Below are positions 9,400-16,787 of a stretch of 64,000 bases of DNA, in pieces. The position numbers and the translations under genes are program-made. How positions within the stretch are numbered: position 1 is the stretch's first letter; every line of letters starts with the position of its first letter. The notes below the pieces were generated by a model, which saw only the letters and a list, made by a program, of their open reading frames with translations, did not search any database and was not told the DNA's origin. This stretch comes from Paucibacter_B soli (GTDB taxonomy: Bacteria > Pseudomonadota > Gammaproteobacteria > Burkholderiales > Burkholderiaceae_C), in contig NZ_JBBHJW010000010.1 of the NCBI RefSeq assembly GCF_037482845.1, positions 212,481 through 276,480 of the forward strand, given 5' to 3'.

Positions 9400-10512
9400 T
9401 TGCGCCCACGCCTTGCACTTTTTTCCTCCCTTCTGCTCGCCACCTGCCTGACTGCCCAAGCGGCCCAGGCCAAGCCGGTGCGCAAGCATGCCGCCAAACA
9501 TGCCAAAGCCGCCGCACCGCAAGCCTATGGCGAGCGCGCCGATGTGATGCGCTTTGCCGAGCAGCATGCGCAAGAGCTGGGTTACGAGCCCGCCGCGCTG
9601 CGCCGCCTGCTGGCCCAGGCGCAGCGCCAGCCCCGCGTGCAGCAGCTCATCATGCCGCCGCCGGTGGGCACGGCCAAGGACTGGGCGGCCTACCGCGCCC
9701 GCTTCGTCGAGCCGCGTCGCCTGGCCGCCGGCCTGGCCTTCTGGCAGCAGCATGAGGCGGCCCTGGCGCGCGCCGAGGAGCGCTATGGCGTGCCGGCCGA
9801 GATCGTCGCCGGCATCATCGGCGTGGAGACCTTTTACGGCCAGATCATGGGCGGCTTTCGCGTCATCGACGCGCTCGCCACCCTGAGCTTCGATTTCCCG
9901 CCCGGCCGCAAGGACCGCAGCGAATTCTTCCGCGAGGAACTGCGGCAGTTCCTGCTGCTGTGCCAGCGCGAGGGCCTGGACCCGCTGGGCGTGAAGGGCT
10001 CCTATGCCGGCGCGCTGGGCTATGGCCAGTTCATGCCCGGCAGCTGGAACCGCCATGCGGTGGACTTCGATGCCAGCGGCCACATCGACCTGATCGCCAG
10101 CCCCGAGGACGCGATCGGCTCGGTGGCCAACTTCCTCGCCAATCACGGCTGGCAGCGCGGTTTGACTACGCATTTCGAGATCGCGCTGCCGGTCGACACC
10201 GCGGCGCGCGCCACCCTGCTGGCGCCCGACATCAAGCCCAGCTTCACGGCCGCGCAACTGGCCGAACAGGGTGCCCGCCTGGCCGAGGCCGGCCAGGCCC
10301 ATGCCGGCCTGCTGGCGGTGATCGAGCTGCAGAACGGCGACGCGGCGCCCAGCTATGTGGCCGGCAGCGAGAATTTTTATGCCCTGACGCGCTACAACTG
10401 GTCCAGCTACTACGCGATGGCGGTGATCGAGCTGGGGCGCACGCTGGCGGCCTGGCGGGCGGCGGGCGCGCCAGTAACACATTCGCCTATCACATCAGGA
10501 GCGGCAGAATGA
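9400..10512 (+). CDS. mltB: Lytic murein transglycosylase B (GH103)
   Basis: A 370-residue periplasmic lytic transglycosylase, which cleaves the glycan strands of peptidoglycan to anhydromuramyl products. The catalytic Glu lies in GIIGVETFYG, followed by YAGALGYGQFMPGSWNRHAVDF, the GH103 signature. I start it at the TTG at 9400, which yields a clean Sec signal peptide (LALFSSLLLATCLTAQAAQA, cut before KPV) and begins 8 bp after the transglutaminase stop. Upstream starts would run deep inside that gene and give no signal. There is no lipobox Cys, so the enzyme is probably soluble rather than lipid-anchored. It may be cotranscribed with the preceding operon. Confidence 0.88.
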   Translation: MRPRLALFSSLLLATCLTAQAAQAKPVRKHAAKHAKAAAPQAYGERADVMRFAEQHAQELGYEPAALRRLLAQAQRQPRVQQLIMPPPVGTAKDWAAYRARFVEPRRLAAGLAFWQQHEAALARAEERYGVPAEIVAGIIGVETFYGQIMGGFRVIDALATLSFDFPPGRKDRSEFFREELRQFLLLCQREGLDPLGVKGSYAGALGYGQFMPGSWNRHAVDFDASGHIDLIASPEDAIGSVANFLANHGWQRGLTTHFEIALPVDTAARATLLAPDIKPSFTAAQLAEQGARLAEAGQAHAGLLAVIELQNGDAAPSYVAGSENFYALTRYNWSSYYAMAVIELGRTLAAWRAAGAPVTHSPITSGAAE

Positions 10513-10547
10513 GCTTCATGCTGCACCGCCTCGGCGACGCATCCGGG

Positions 10548-10965
10548 TCACGCCGCTCGGTGCAGCCACCTTGCGCGCACCATGTCGTAAGCCCAGTTGT
10601 AGACCACAGCGTAGGGCATGAAGAACAGCAAGATCACCGCGTCCAGCAAGAAGACATGCCAGTAGCTGATGTGCAGCCACCACGTGGCCAGCGTGACCGC
10701 GGCGATGGTGAGGCCGCCCTCGAAGGCGGCCGCGTGGGCGATGCGCACCCACCAGGTCTTCTCCTGTCGCCAGCGGGCAAGCAGCCGGTCCTGCGCGCGT
10801 GACAAGCATGTTCCAGCACACCGCGATCACCGAGATGGCGATATTGAGCGCGCCCATGCGCTCGATAGGTTGCTGCATCAGCCAGGCAAAGAGCGGCGCG
10901 CAGATCAGCACCGCCACGGCAACATAGCTGACGGAGTGAAAGATGTGCTCGGCGACAGACTTGTC
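10548..10965 (-). pseudogene. PACE-family efflux transporter, frameshifted
   Basis: The two halves of a proteobacterial antimicrobial compound efflux (PACE) protein lie in different reverse frames. The N-terminal half reads AEHIFHSVSY, then APLFAWLMQQPIERMGAL and AVCWNML in the frame read from about 10965 to 10804. The C-terminal half reads AQDRLLARW, HAAAFEGGLT and FMPYAVVYNWAYD, ending at 10548. A deletion near 10800-10812 removes the family's conserved Asn/Phe-Asp loop and shifts the frame. No in-frame ATG or GTG was found for the N-terminal half upstream of its conserved start. Together these point to a dead gene, though a sequencing error at one point cannot be excluded. Confidence 0.75.
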
Positions 10966-10996
10966 GCCTGAGAATTCAGCAGAGCTCTTTGACCCG

Positions 10997-11158
10997 TCAA
11001 CCCAGTAGTTTGTCGGTAAAGGCGCCGGGGAAACCGGCCATGAACCGGCGTCCGCGCGCGTCGGGGCGCCCCTGGTACGGTCGAAGCATGGTCATGACCA
11101 CCGCGCCGATGTTGACCACCAGTCCGCAGGCCCCGTGCGATTCAAGTTGCCGCAGTAG
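10997..11158 (-). pseudogene. 3' stub of an unidentified gene
   Basis: An open frame of about 53 residues, ending in the TGA at 10997-10999, contains HGACGLVVNIGAVVMTML and RRFMAGFPGAFTDKLLG. It has no good start and no recognisable family, but has the high GC of normal chromosomal genes. Its upstream limit coincides with the stop codon (11159-11161) of the lower-GC gene next to it. The most economical reading is the tail of a gene cut by the arrival of the rhs block. It could also be chance open frame. Confidence 0.3.
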
Positions 11159-11719
11159 TTATGTGGGCGATTTCAGAGGCCTAATGGCGTGCTCAAAACA
11201 TTCTCTTGCTACCGAGACAAGCGCTGTGCCTTGAATCATCACACTGTATGGTTCGCTCCCGGGCGACTGGTAGTAGTCAACGAGGATTGCGCCCTGCGGG
11301 TACTCCAGGTATAGGATTGGCGAATCATTGGCTGCTTCTGCAATCAAAAGCAGTGAACACAACGGCACGTCAATGACACTGCTCAGTCCGAAGTATCGTT
11401 TGTCGTGGAAGCCAAGTCGCCCACGAACCGCCCTAAGTCGCAGTGCGAGGCACTCCAACAGCTGTTTAGCTTTTGCACGCCCTACATAGGCAAGTGCCAG
11501 TCCTGGAGCGTCCTCCACTTTGACGGGCCATTCGAAACAGCTTGGTGTTGCCGCGTTGTGGTCAAAGGCATCCACGGATAGTTCTGTCCCTGTTGCCTTG
11601 CTTACTATCGCCGCAAGTTCAGGCCCGTAACGCGAGCGCATGTCCTGCAGGGTTGCTGCTTCCAGTAGGTGGGTTCTTCTTTTACGCAGCATCTCGCGAC
11701 TGTGCTTTTCCGCTGGCAT
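11159..11719 (-). CDS. Unknown protein coupled to rhs; candidate immunity protein
   Basis: A 186-residue protein I do not recognise. It begins MPAEKHSREMLRKRR with a basic helix, has no signal peptide or transmembrane helix, and is predicted cytoplasmic. The ATG at 11719 lies only 4 bases after the rhs stop, with AGGAG 7 bases upstream inside the rhs 3' end, so translation is coupled to rhs. Codon use and base composition are visibly less GC-rich than flanking genes. A small orphan cytoplasmic protein directly downstream of a polymorphic RHS toxin gene is the classic position of a cognate immunity gene. That function is inferred from position only. Confidence 0.7.
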   Translation of the reverse strand: MPAEKHSREMLRKRRTHLLEAATLQDMRSRYGPELAAIVSKATGTELSVDAFDHNAATPSCFEWPVKVEDAPGLALAYVGRAKAKQLLECLALRLRAVRGRLGFHDKRYFGLSSVIDVPLCSLLLIAEAANDSPILYLEYPQGAILVDYYQSPGSEPYSVMIQGTALVSVARECFEHAIRPLKSPT

Positions 11720-11723
11720 CGAA

Positions 11724-14700
11724 TTACTCCTGCTTCTTTTTTGGTTCGAAATCGACGCGCACCTTGCCTTCATTTTGGATGCGTGGTCGCCCTGCTGAGT
11801 CCACTTGCCCGCCGGGTTTTACTTTCCCGGCTTCAATTTGCGGCATTCCGGCGTGCGATCCAACTTGATCGCGAGATACCTGTACGGATTTTGCCTCTGT
11901 GCCTCCACCGGCTTTTGGTACCTCAAAGGTCTGCTGACGCCCAACTTGGGTGCCGTCTTGGGCGCGGCCACTTGTTTGACTCACCGGTTGTTGGCTTGTC
12001 GGAATATCTGCCAACCGTTTCGCTTCGCGAGTGGCAGCGCGTTGGGAAAGTTCATTGCGAGCTTCCACCAGGTTCGCTCGTGATGTCTGTACCGACTGCC
12101 GAACCGGTCCGCCATCCAATCCCCTTGCGGACAGCAAGTCTGCCGAACCTGCCCGCACACCACCACGATCCTCGTCAATAAGATGCGGGGCACGTCCATC
12201 CGAATCGACAAATTTGTAGGGGTTGTTCTCGCCGTAGTGATACCGCCCAAACGACTTCCCAGTCGCCGCATCCGTCATCACCGGATCCACGCTCAAGAAC
12301 CTCCCCGCAATCGGGTCGTAGTAGCGCTGCTGCATGTACACCAGATCCGTCTCGGCATCCTGCACATGGCCGGTGAAGCCGATCACGCTGGTGCCAGCGC
12401 TGGGCTTGGTGCCTTGCGCCACATAGCCATAGGGCTCAAAGCGGCTGCGATTGAGAATGGCACCGCTGCTGTTGGTATGCGCCACCGGACTGCCCAGGCC
12501 ATCGGTGTGCACATACTGGGTCACGCCGTTGCTGGTTTCCGCGATCTGTTTGCCGCCCAGGTACACATAGGCGGTGCTGCTGGCCGGGCGCGGCCCGCCG
12601 CTGCTGGTAGCCCAGAGCAACTGTCCGGCCTGGCTATAGACCTGCATGCGCGTGCTGCCGTCGCTGCTTTGCACCTTGATGCGACGGCCCAGACCGTCGT
12701 AGGCATAGCTGCCGCCCAGGCTGGAGGTGGTCAGCCGGTTGCCAAGGTCGAAGCCAAAGCTCTGCTGCCCCTTGCTGCGCAAATTGCCCAGCACGTCGTA
12801 GCCATAGAGCGTGCTGCCGCCGTTGGTGACCACGCTGCTGAGCAGATTGCGGGCGGCGTCGATGTTGAGCGTGCTGTTGCGCGTGCCCACCACGGCGCTG
12901 CGCAGATTGTCCAGCGCGTCATAGCCATAGCTGGCATTGCCCCAGACATTGGCGGCGTTGGCACTGATGAGCCGGTCCAGATCGTCATAACCCAGCGTGC
13001 GGCTGAAAACACCCTCCTGCTGGTCGGTGATGCTGGACACATTGCCATTGGCGTCGTAGGCATAGAGGTCCTGCAGCACACCGGCATCGCGGTTCAGCAG
13101 TGGCAGGCCGCGTGTGTTCTGGCTCAGGCTGTGGGCGATGCCGTTGGCCAGGGTGTAGCCGGCCACCGCGCCATTGGGGTGGTGGCTCACGGCGCTGGCA
13201 TAGCCGCTGACCGCCCTGGCCTGACCCAAGGCGTTGGTGCTGTAGGCCACGCTGCTGTTGTTGGGATAGGTGAGCGAGCTCAGGTTGCCCAGGCTGTCAT
13301 AGCCCCAACCCAGCGCGTAGTTCTGCCCGCCGTAGTTCAGCGTCTCGCTGCTCAGCAGGCGCAGGCTGTTGTAGCCATAGGTCCAGGTGGCGCCGTTGCT
13401 GGCCACGGTTTGGAGCAGGCCGTCCGGCGTGTAGCTGCGCGTGACGCCAGGGCTGCCGTCGCCGTAGCTGGTGTTTTGCAGCTGATTCAGCGCGCTGTAG
13501 GTGTAGCTGATCTTGGCCGCAGCGGGCACGCTGGCGGTGTCGCAGCTGTTGGCGCCGGGCAGGTTTTGACCGGGCGCACGCCAGGCCAGATTGCCGGCGG
13601 CGTCGTAGTCCTGCACGGTGGCGCCAATTTCGGGCTCGACGGTTTTGCAAAGTCGCTGGCCGGTGTCGTATACATAGCGGCGTGTCAGGCTTTGCGCCTG
13701 TCCGTTGTAGCTGCCGCTGCGTGTAATGCCGGTGGGCTTGCCAAAGCTGTCGCGGGCAACGCTCAGGCTCACCCCGGCAGGGGCGCTGACGGACGCAAGG
13801 CGCGCCTCGTCGGGACTGTCAAAGGCCTGAAATCCCTGCGTGCTGACCTTGTTGCGCGGGTTGGTGGTTTGCGTCAGGAAGCCGCCGAGGTACAGCGTGC
13901 TCGTGTTCAGCACACCCAACTCGCTGTCCGCCTGCGCCAGCAGGGGGCGGTTGAGCGCGTCATACGAGCTGCGCCTGCCGGCAGGCAGGGCACTGTTGAC
14001 GCTGGCAGCGTCCCGCTGAGGGTAGCTTTGGTAGGCGATGCGGCCCAGGGCGTCGTACTGGGTCACGCTGACCTTGCGCGTGCCGGCCTCATCCGCGGCG
14101 TCGAAGCTGCGCGTCATCACCGGTCGCCATAGGGCATCGTAGTAGCTGACATGGCGCGCATTGCCCTGGCTGACTGTTAGCCGCCAATGGCCGGCAGCCA
14201 GACCAAACTCTTCAAAGCTCACCGGCTCGAACGTCAGGCTTGACGCGGCCCAGCCCGAAGGAGGGGTGATGCTGGCCAGACGCCCCATGGCGTCGTAACC
14301 GTAGCCGGTGGTGTAGCCCGCCGCGTCGCTCAGGCTGATAACCTGGGCCAGGTCGTTGACGACGGCACTCTCACTGGCGCCGTTGGGATAGCGCACGCTC
14401 TGCGGCACGCCGCGCTTGTAGCTGGCAAAGGTGGTGCTGTTGAGCCGGCCGTCGGTACGGCTGGCCAGGTTGCCGTCAGGGTGATAGCCGAAGCTGTGCT
14501 GCAGGACGCCAAAGCGCCGGGTCGCACTCAGCGTGGCCTTGCTCGGGTCGTAGTCGTTGCTCAGCATTACCAAGCCTGCCGAGCTGATGTTGGCGATCTG
14601 CCCGAGCACCCAGAGAGCGCTGTGGTCAAAGTAGCTGCTTGTCTCGGTGCGGCTGTAGCCCAGGCTGCTGGAGCGGGTGACGCTGATGGGGCGGGCGAAG

Positions 14701-16430
14701 GTGTCGAAGGCGCTGGCCTCCCAGAGGAAGCTGATGCCTTGCTGCAGCACCTCCTTGCGGTCCACCGGCCGGCGCATCGTGGACAGGGGATTGCTGCTCT
14801 TCAGTGCGCTGATGCCGTAGGAGTCATAGTATGGCGCGGCGTTGGTGGCTCGGTAGCGCAGCTGTGTGCTGCGCAGGGCGGTGCTGCCATTCCAGCCTTC
14901 ATCGATGCCAAGCTGCTGCGCCTCGTTGAGGTTGTAGGTGGCGCCATAGGTATGGCGGGTGACCTGGTTGAGCGGATCCGTGACCAGCACCTGCTTGGTG
15001 CCTACGGCGCTGCCGTTGTCCTGCCACGCATAGGTCCAGCGCTGGGCGTCGAGTCCGGGGCCGCTGATGTGCTTTTCCGCCAGGGACTGTGTCCACCAAG
15101 TGCGCGGATACGGGTCGTAACGCGCCTGGTTGGTCGCGTCGCCAGGCCCTACATACCAGCACTTATTGGGGGTCTTGTAGCGCTGATGGTTGACCCAGCG
15201 GGTGACAAACCTGCCTACCGCCCCGGACGGGTGGGTGATGGTGCCCGTGAAGTCCGGTGAGGGCGGATAGGCTGGGATGTCGTCGCAGATATTGGTGTCG
15301 CCCACCGCTTGCCAGCCCTGGGGGTCCAAGCCCTCCAGCTGGAATTGCCACTGACTGCCGTCAGGCCTACTGACGGACTTGAGCGCTGGCGCGCTGCTGT
15401 ACTGATAGGTCCAGGTACGGGTACCGTCGCTGACGCTGCTGATCTGTGCCGGCTCACCGCCAACACCGCTGCCGGGTACATAGCTCATGGTGAGCCGTCG
15501 CCCATCGCTTGCTTCGATCCTCAGCAGCTTCCAGGGGTTGGCCGCGTCGTAGCTATAGCTCACCGTGTTGCCGAAGCGATCCGTGATCAGGGTGGGCATC
15601 AACCAGAATTCGCTGCGTTCCATGCCGCCGCGCAGTCCTGCCGACAGCCCCGCCACCTTGCGCGAGGCCATCCAGTCGAAGCGGTACTGGACGCCTTCGG
15701 GGCTCAAGGCAAGAAAGCCCTCGCCGGACCCATTGGCAATGCTGGCCAGGCAACGCAGCTTCCAGTTGCCAGCAGCGCTCAGCGGATAGTTGTTGCCATC
15801 GCTTGGCTGCGAGTCGGCGCTCAGCGTACTGAGCAACTCCGCACCTTCGGCGCCGGGTGCATGCAGGAACACGCCACTCCAATAGGCCCAGCCACTGAAG
15901 GATGGTCCCACAGGGCTGACGTTGAACTGTGCCGGCACGCCAAAATTGCTGCAGCGGCCGCCGCTGTCGCTGCGACCCACCCAGCCGTTCTTGCTGGAGT
16001 AGGTGGCAGACAGCCGGGGAACATTGCTTTCCCATTCGCCGAAATGGCCATAGACACCGCTGCTCCAGCCCGCATCGCGCCGGCGCCCCATGCTGACCGG
16101 AAGGCTGCTGTTGCCTGGCAGGCTGACATCGGTTTGGAAGAAGTGCAAGGCCCCGGTGTACAAGTCAAGCCGGTCACCAAAGAGTTGATGATCCAGGGCG
16201 CTGGGCCCCTGGTGGCCTCGAATCAGTCGAGTCTGTTCGCGATAGAAAGCGCCAGCGCCGGAGTCGGCCAGCGCGGCCTTCTGCCGCGTCGGCACCAGCG
16301 GCTTGGTGTCCGTACCCTCTGGATCCGTGACAAGGCTTTCTGTGCCTTGTGCGTAGGTGATCGAAGCGCCGGCAACTGCGACAAGCACCAGCAGCGCACC
16401 AGCGCGGACTCTCGCAAGTTTCTTTGTCAT
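11724..16430 (-). CDS. Secreted RHS-repeat protein with variable C-terminal (candidate toxin) domain
   Basis: A 1568-residue RHS/YD-repeat protein. Residues 1-28 form a Sec signal peptide (GALLVLVAVAGASITYAQ). The N-terminal third (to about 480) is a beta-rich region starting with a DLYTGALHFFQTDVSLPG motif. Residues about 480-1400 carry many YD repeats such as YGYDAMGRL and YSYDAANPW. The RHS core closes with LVYMQQRYYDPIAGRFLSVDP and NPYKFVDSDGR near 1413. The last 155 residues (1414-1568) differ in character: polar, Lys/Arg rich, ending GRPRIQNEGKVRVDFEPKKKQE. I do not recognise that domain. No PAAR or VgrG partner is nearby, so delivery through the Sec pathway, not type VI secretion, is suggested. 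Confidence 0.92.
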   Translation of the reverse strand: MTKKLARVRAGALLVLVAVAGASITYAQGTESLVTDPEGTDTKPLVPTRQKAALADSGAGAFYREQTRLIRGHQGPSALDHQLFGDRLDLYTGALHFFQTDVSLPGNSSLPVSMGRRRDAGWSSGVYGHFGEWESNVPRLSATYSSKNGWVGRSDSGGRCSNFGVPAQFNVSPVGPSFSGWAYWSGVFLHAPGAEGAELLSTLSADSQPSDGNNYPLSAAGNWKLRCLASIANGSGEGFLALSPEGVQYRFDWMASRKVAGLSAGLRGGMERSEFWLMPTLITDRFGNTVSYSYDAANPWKLLRIEASDGRRLTMSYVPGSGVGGEPAQISSVSDGTRTWTYQYSSAPALKSVSRPDGSQWQFQLEGLDPQGWQAVGDTNICDDIPAYPPSPDFTGTITHPSGAVGRFVTRWVNHQRYKTPNKCWYVGPGDATNQARYDPYPRTWWTQSLAEKHISGPGLDAQRWTYAWQDNGSAVGTKQVLVTDPLNQVTRHTYGATYNLNEAQQLGIDEGWNGSTALRSTQLRYRATNAAPYYDSYGISALKSSNPLSTMRRPVDRKEVLQQGISFLWEASAFDTFARPISVTRSSSLGYSRTETSSYFDHSALWVLGQIANISSAGLVMLSNDYDPSKATLSATRRFGVLQHSFGYHPDGNLASRTDGRLNSTTFASYKRGVPQSVRYPNGASESAVVNDLAQVISLSDAAGYTTGYGYDAMGRLASITPPSGWAASSLTFEPVSFEEFGLAAGHWRLTVSQGNARHVSYYDALWRPVMTRSFDAADEAGTRKVSVTQYDALGRIAYQSYPQRDAASVNSALPAGRRSSYDALNRPLLAQADSELGVLNTSTLYLGGFLTQTTNPRNKVSTQGFQAFDSPDEARLASVSAPAGVSLSVARDSFGKPTGITRSGSYNGQAQSLTRRYVYDTGQRLCKTVEPEIGATVQDYDAAGNLAWRAPGQNLPGANSCDTASVPAAAKISYTYSALNQLQNTSYGDGSPGVTRSYTPDGLLQTVASNGATWTYGYNSLRLLSSETLNYGGQNYALGWGYDSLGNLSSLTYPNNSSVAYSTNALGQARAVSGYASAVSHHPNGAVAGYTLANGIAHSLSQNTRGLPLLNRDAGVLQDLYAYDANGNVSSITDQQEGVFSRTLGYDDLDRLISANAANVWGNASYGYDALDNLRSAVVGTRNSTLNIDAARNLLSSVVTNGGSTLYGYDVLGNLRSKGQQSFGFDLGNRLTTSSLGGSYAYDGLGRRIKVQSSDGSTRMQVYSQAGQLLWATSSGGPRPASSTAYVYLGGKQIAETSNGVTQYVHTDGLGSPVAHTNSSGAILNRSRFEPYGYVAQGTKPSAGTSVIGFTGHVQDAETDLVYMQQRYYDPIAGRFLSVDPVMTDAATGKSFGRYHYGENNPYKFVDSDGRAPHLIDEDRGGVRAGSADLLSARGLDGGPVRQSVQTSRANLVEARNELSQRAATREAKRLADIPTSQQPVSQTSGRAQDGTQVGRQQTFEVPKAGGGTEAKSVQVSRDQVGSHAGMPQIEAGKVKPGGQVDSAGRPRIQNEGKVRVDFEPKKKQE

Positions 16431-16787
16431 GCCACGGCCTCATCAGATAACTGTTTATCAGAGCGTCACTGCTACTCGGCAGCGAATGTCGCGGGCGAAG
16501 TCCTGTTTGCCCATCCCCCTTTGGGGGGTTGGCAGTTCGACGCAAAGCCCGTGAGTTATCAGCCCCGCGCCGCCAACGACAACCAGCGGGATGCCTCAAG
16601 CACTAGGCAGCGCGCACCGGCCGCATATGGCGCGCCAATCCCTCCGGTTCATGGTGAGACGCGCACTCTTTAGGTTGCTTCATGGGTTTCCACTTGACCT
16701 CAATCGCTTCGTCCGTCCGACGGACTCGCTGCACCCGGAGTTTGCCCGTCATAACCCACTGCAGCCTCCTGACACCACGGTCAATCG
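16431..16787. other. Gene-free stretch upstream of rhs
   Basis: This 357-bp stretch lies between the rhs start and the comEC stop, both on the minus strand. I see no convincing gene. A reverse frame from about 16787 to 16613 is open, with MTGKLRVQRVRRTDEAIEVK inside it and an AGGAGG 12 bases before that ATG, but it resembles no family known to me. A short inverted repeat, GATAA-CTGT-TTATC (16446-16459), lies 16 bp before the rhs start and could be an operator. A CCCCC/GGGGG hairpin (16515-16527) lacks a U-run. Confidence 0.5.

Noticed and set aside
12183..14132. A 649-residue plus-strand open frame inside rhs
   Set aside because: It is the antisense of the YD-repeat region; alanine- and glycine-rich composition with no family motif, and the RHS frame is clearly real.
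16515..16527. CCCCC-TTT-GGGGG hairpin as a terminator for comEC
   Set aside because: The stem is five pairs with a 3-base loop and no T-run on either strand, so I list it only as part of the gene-free stretch.
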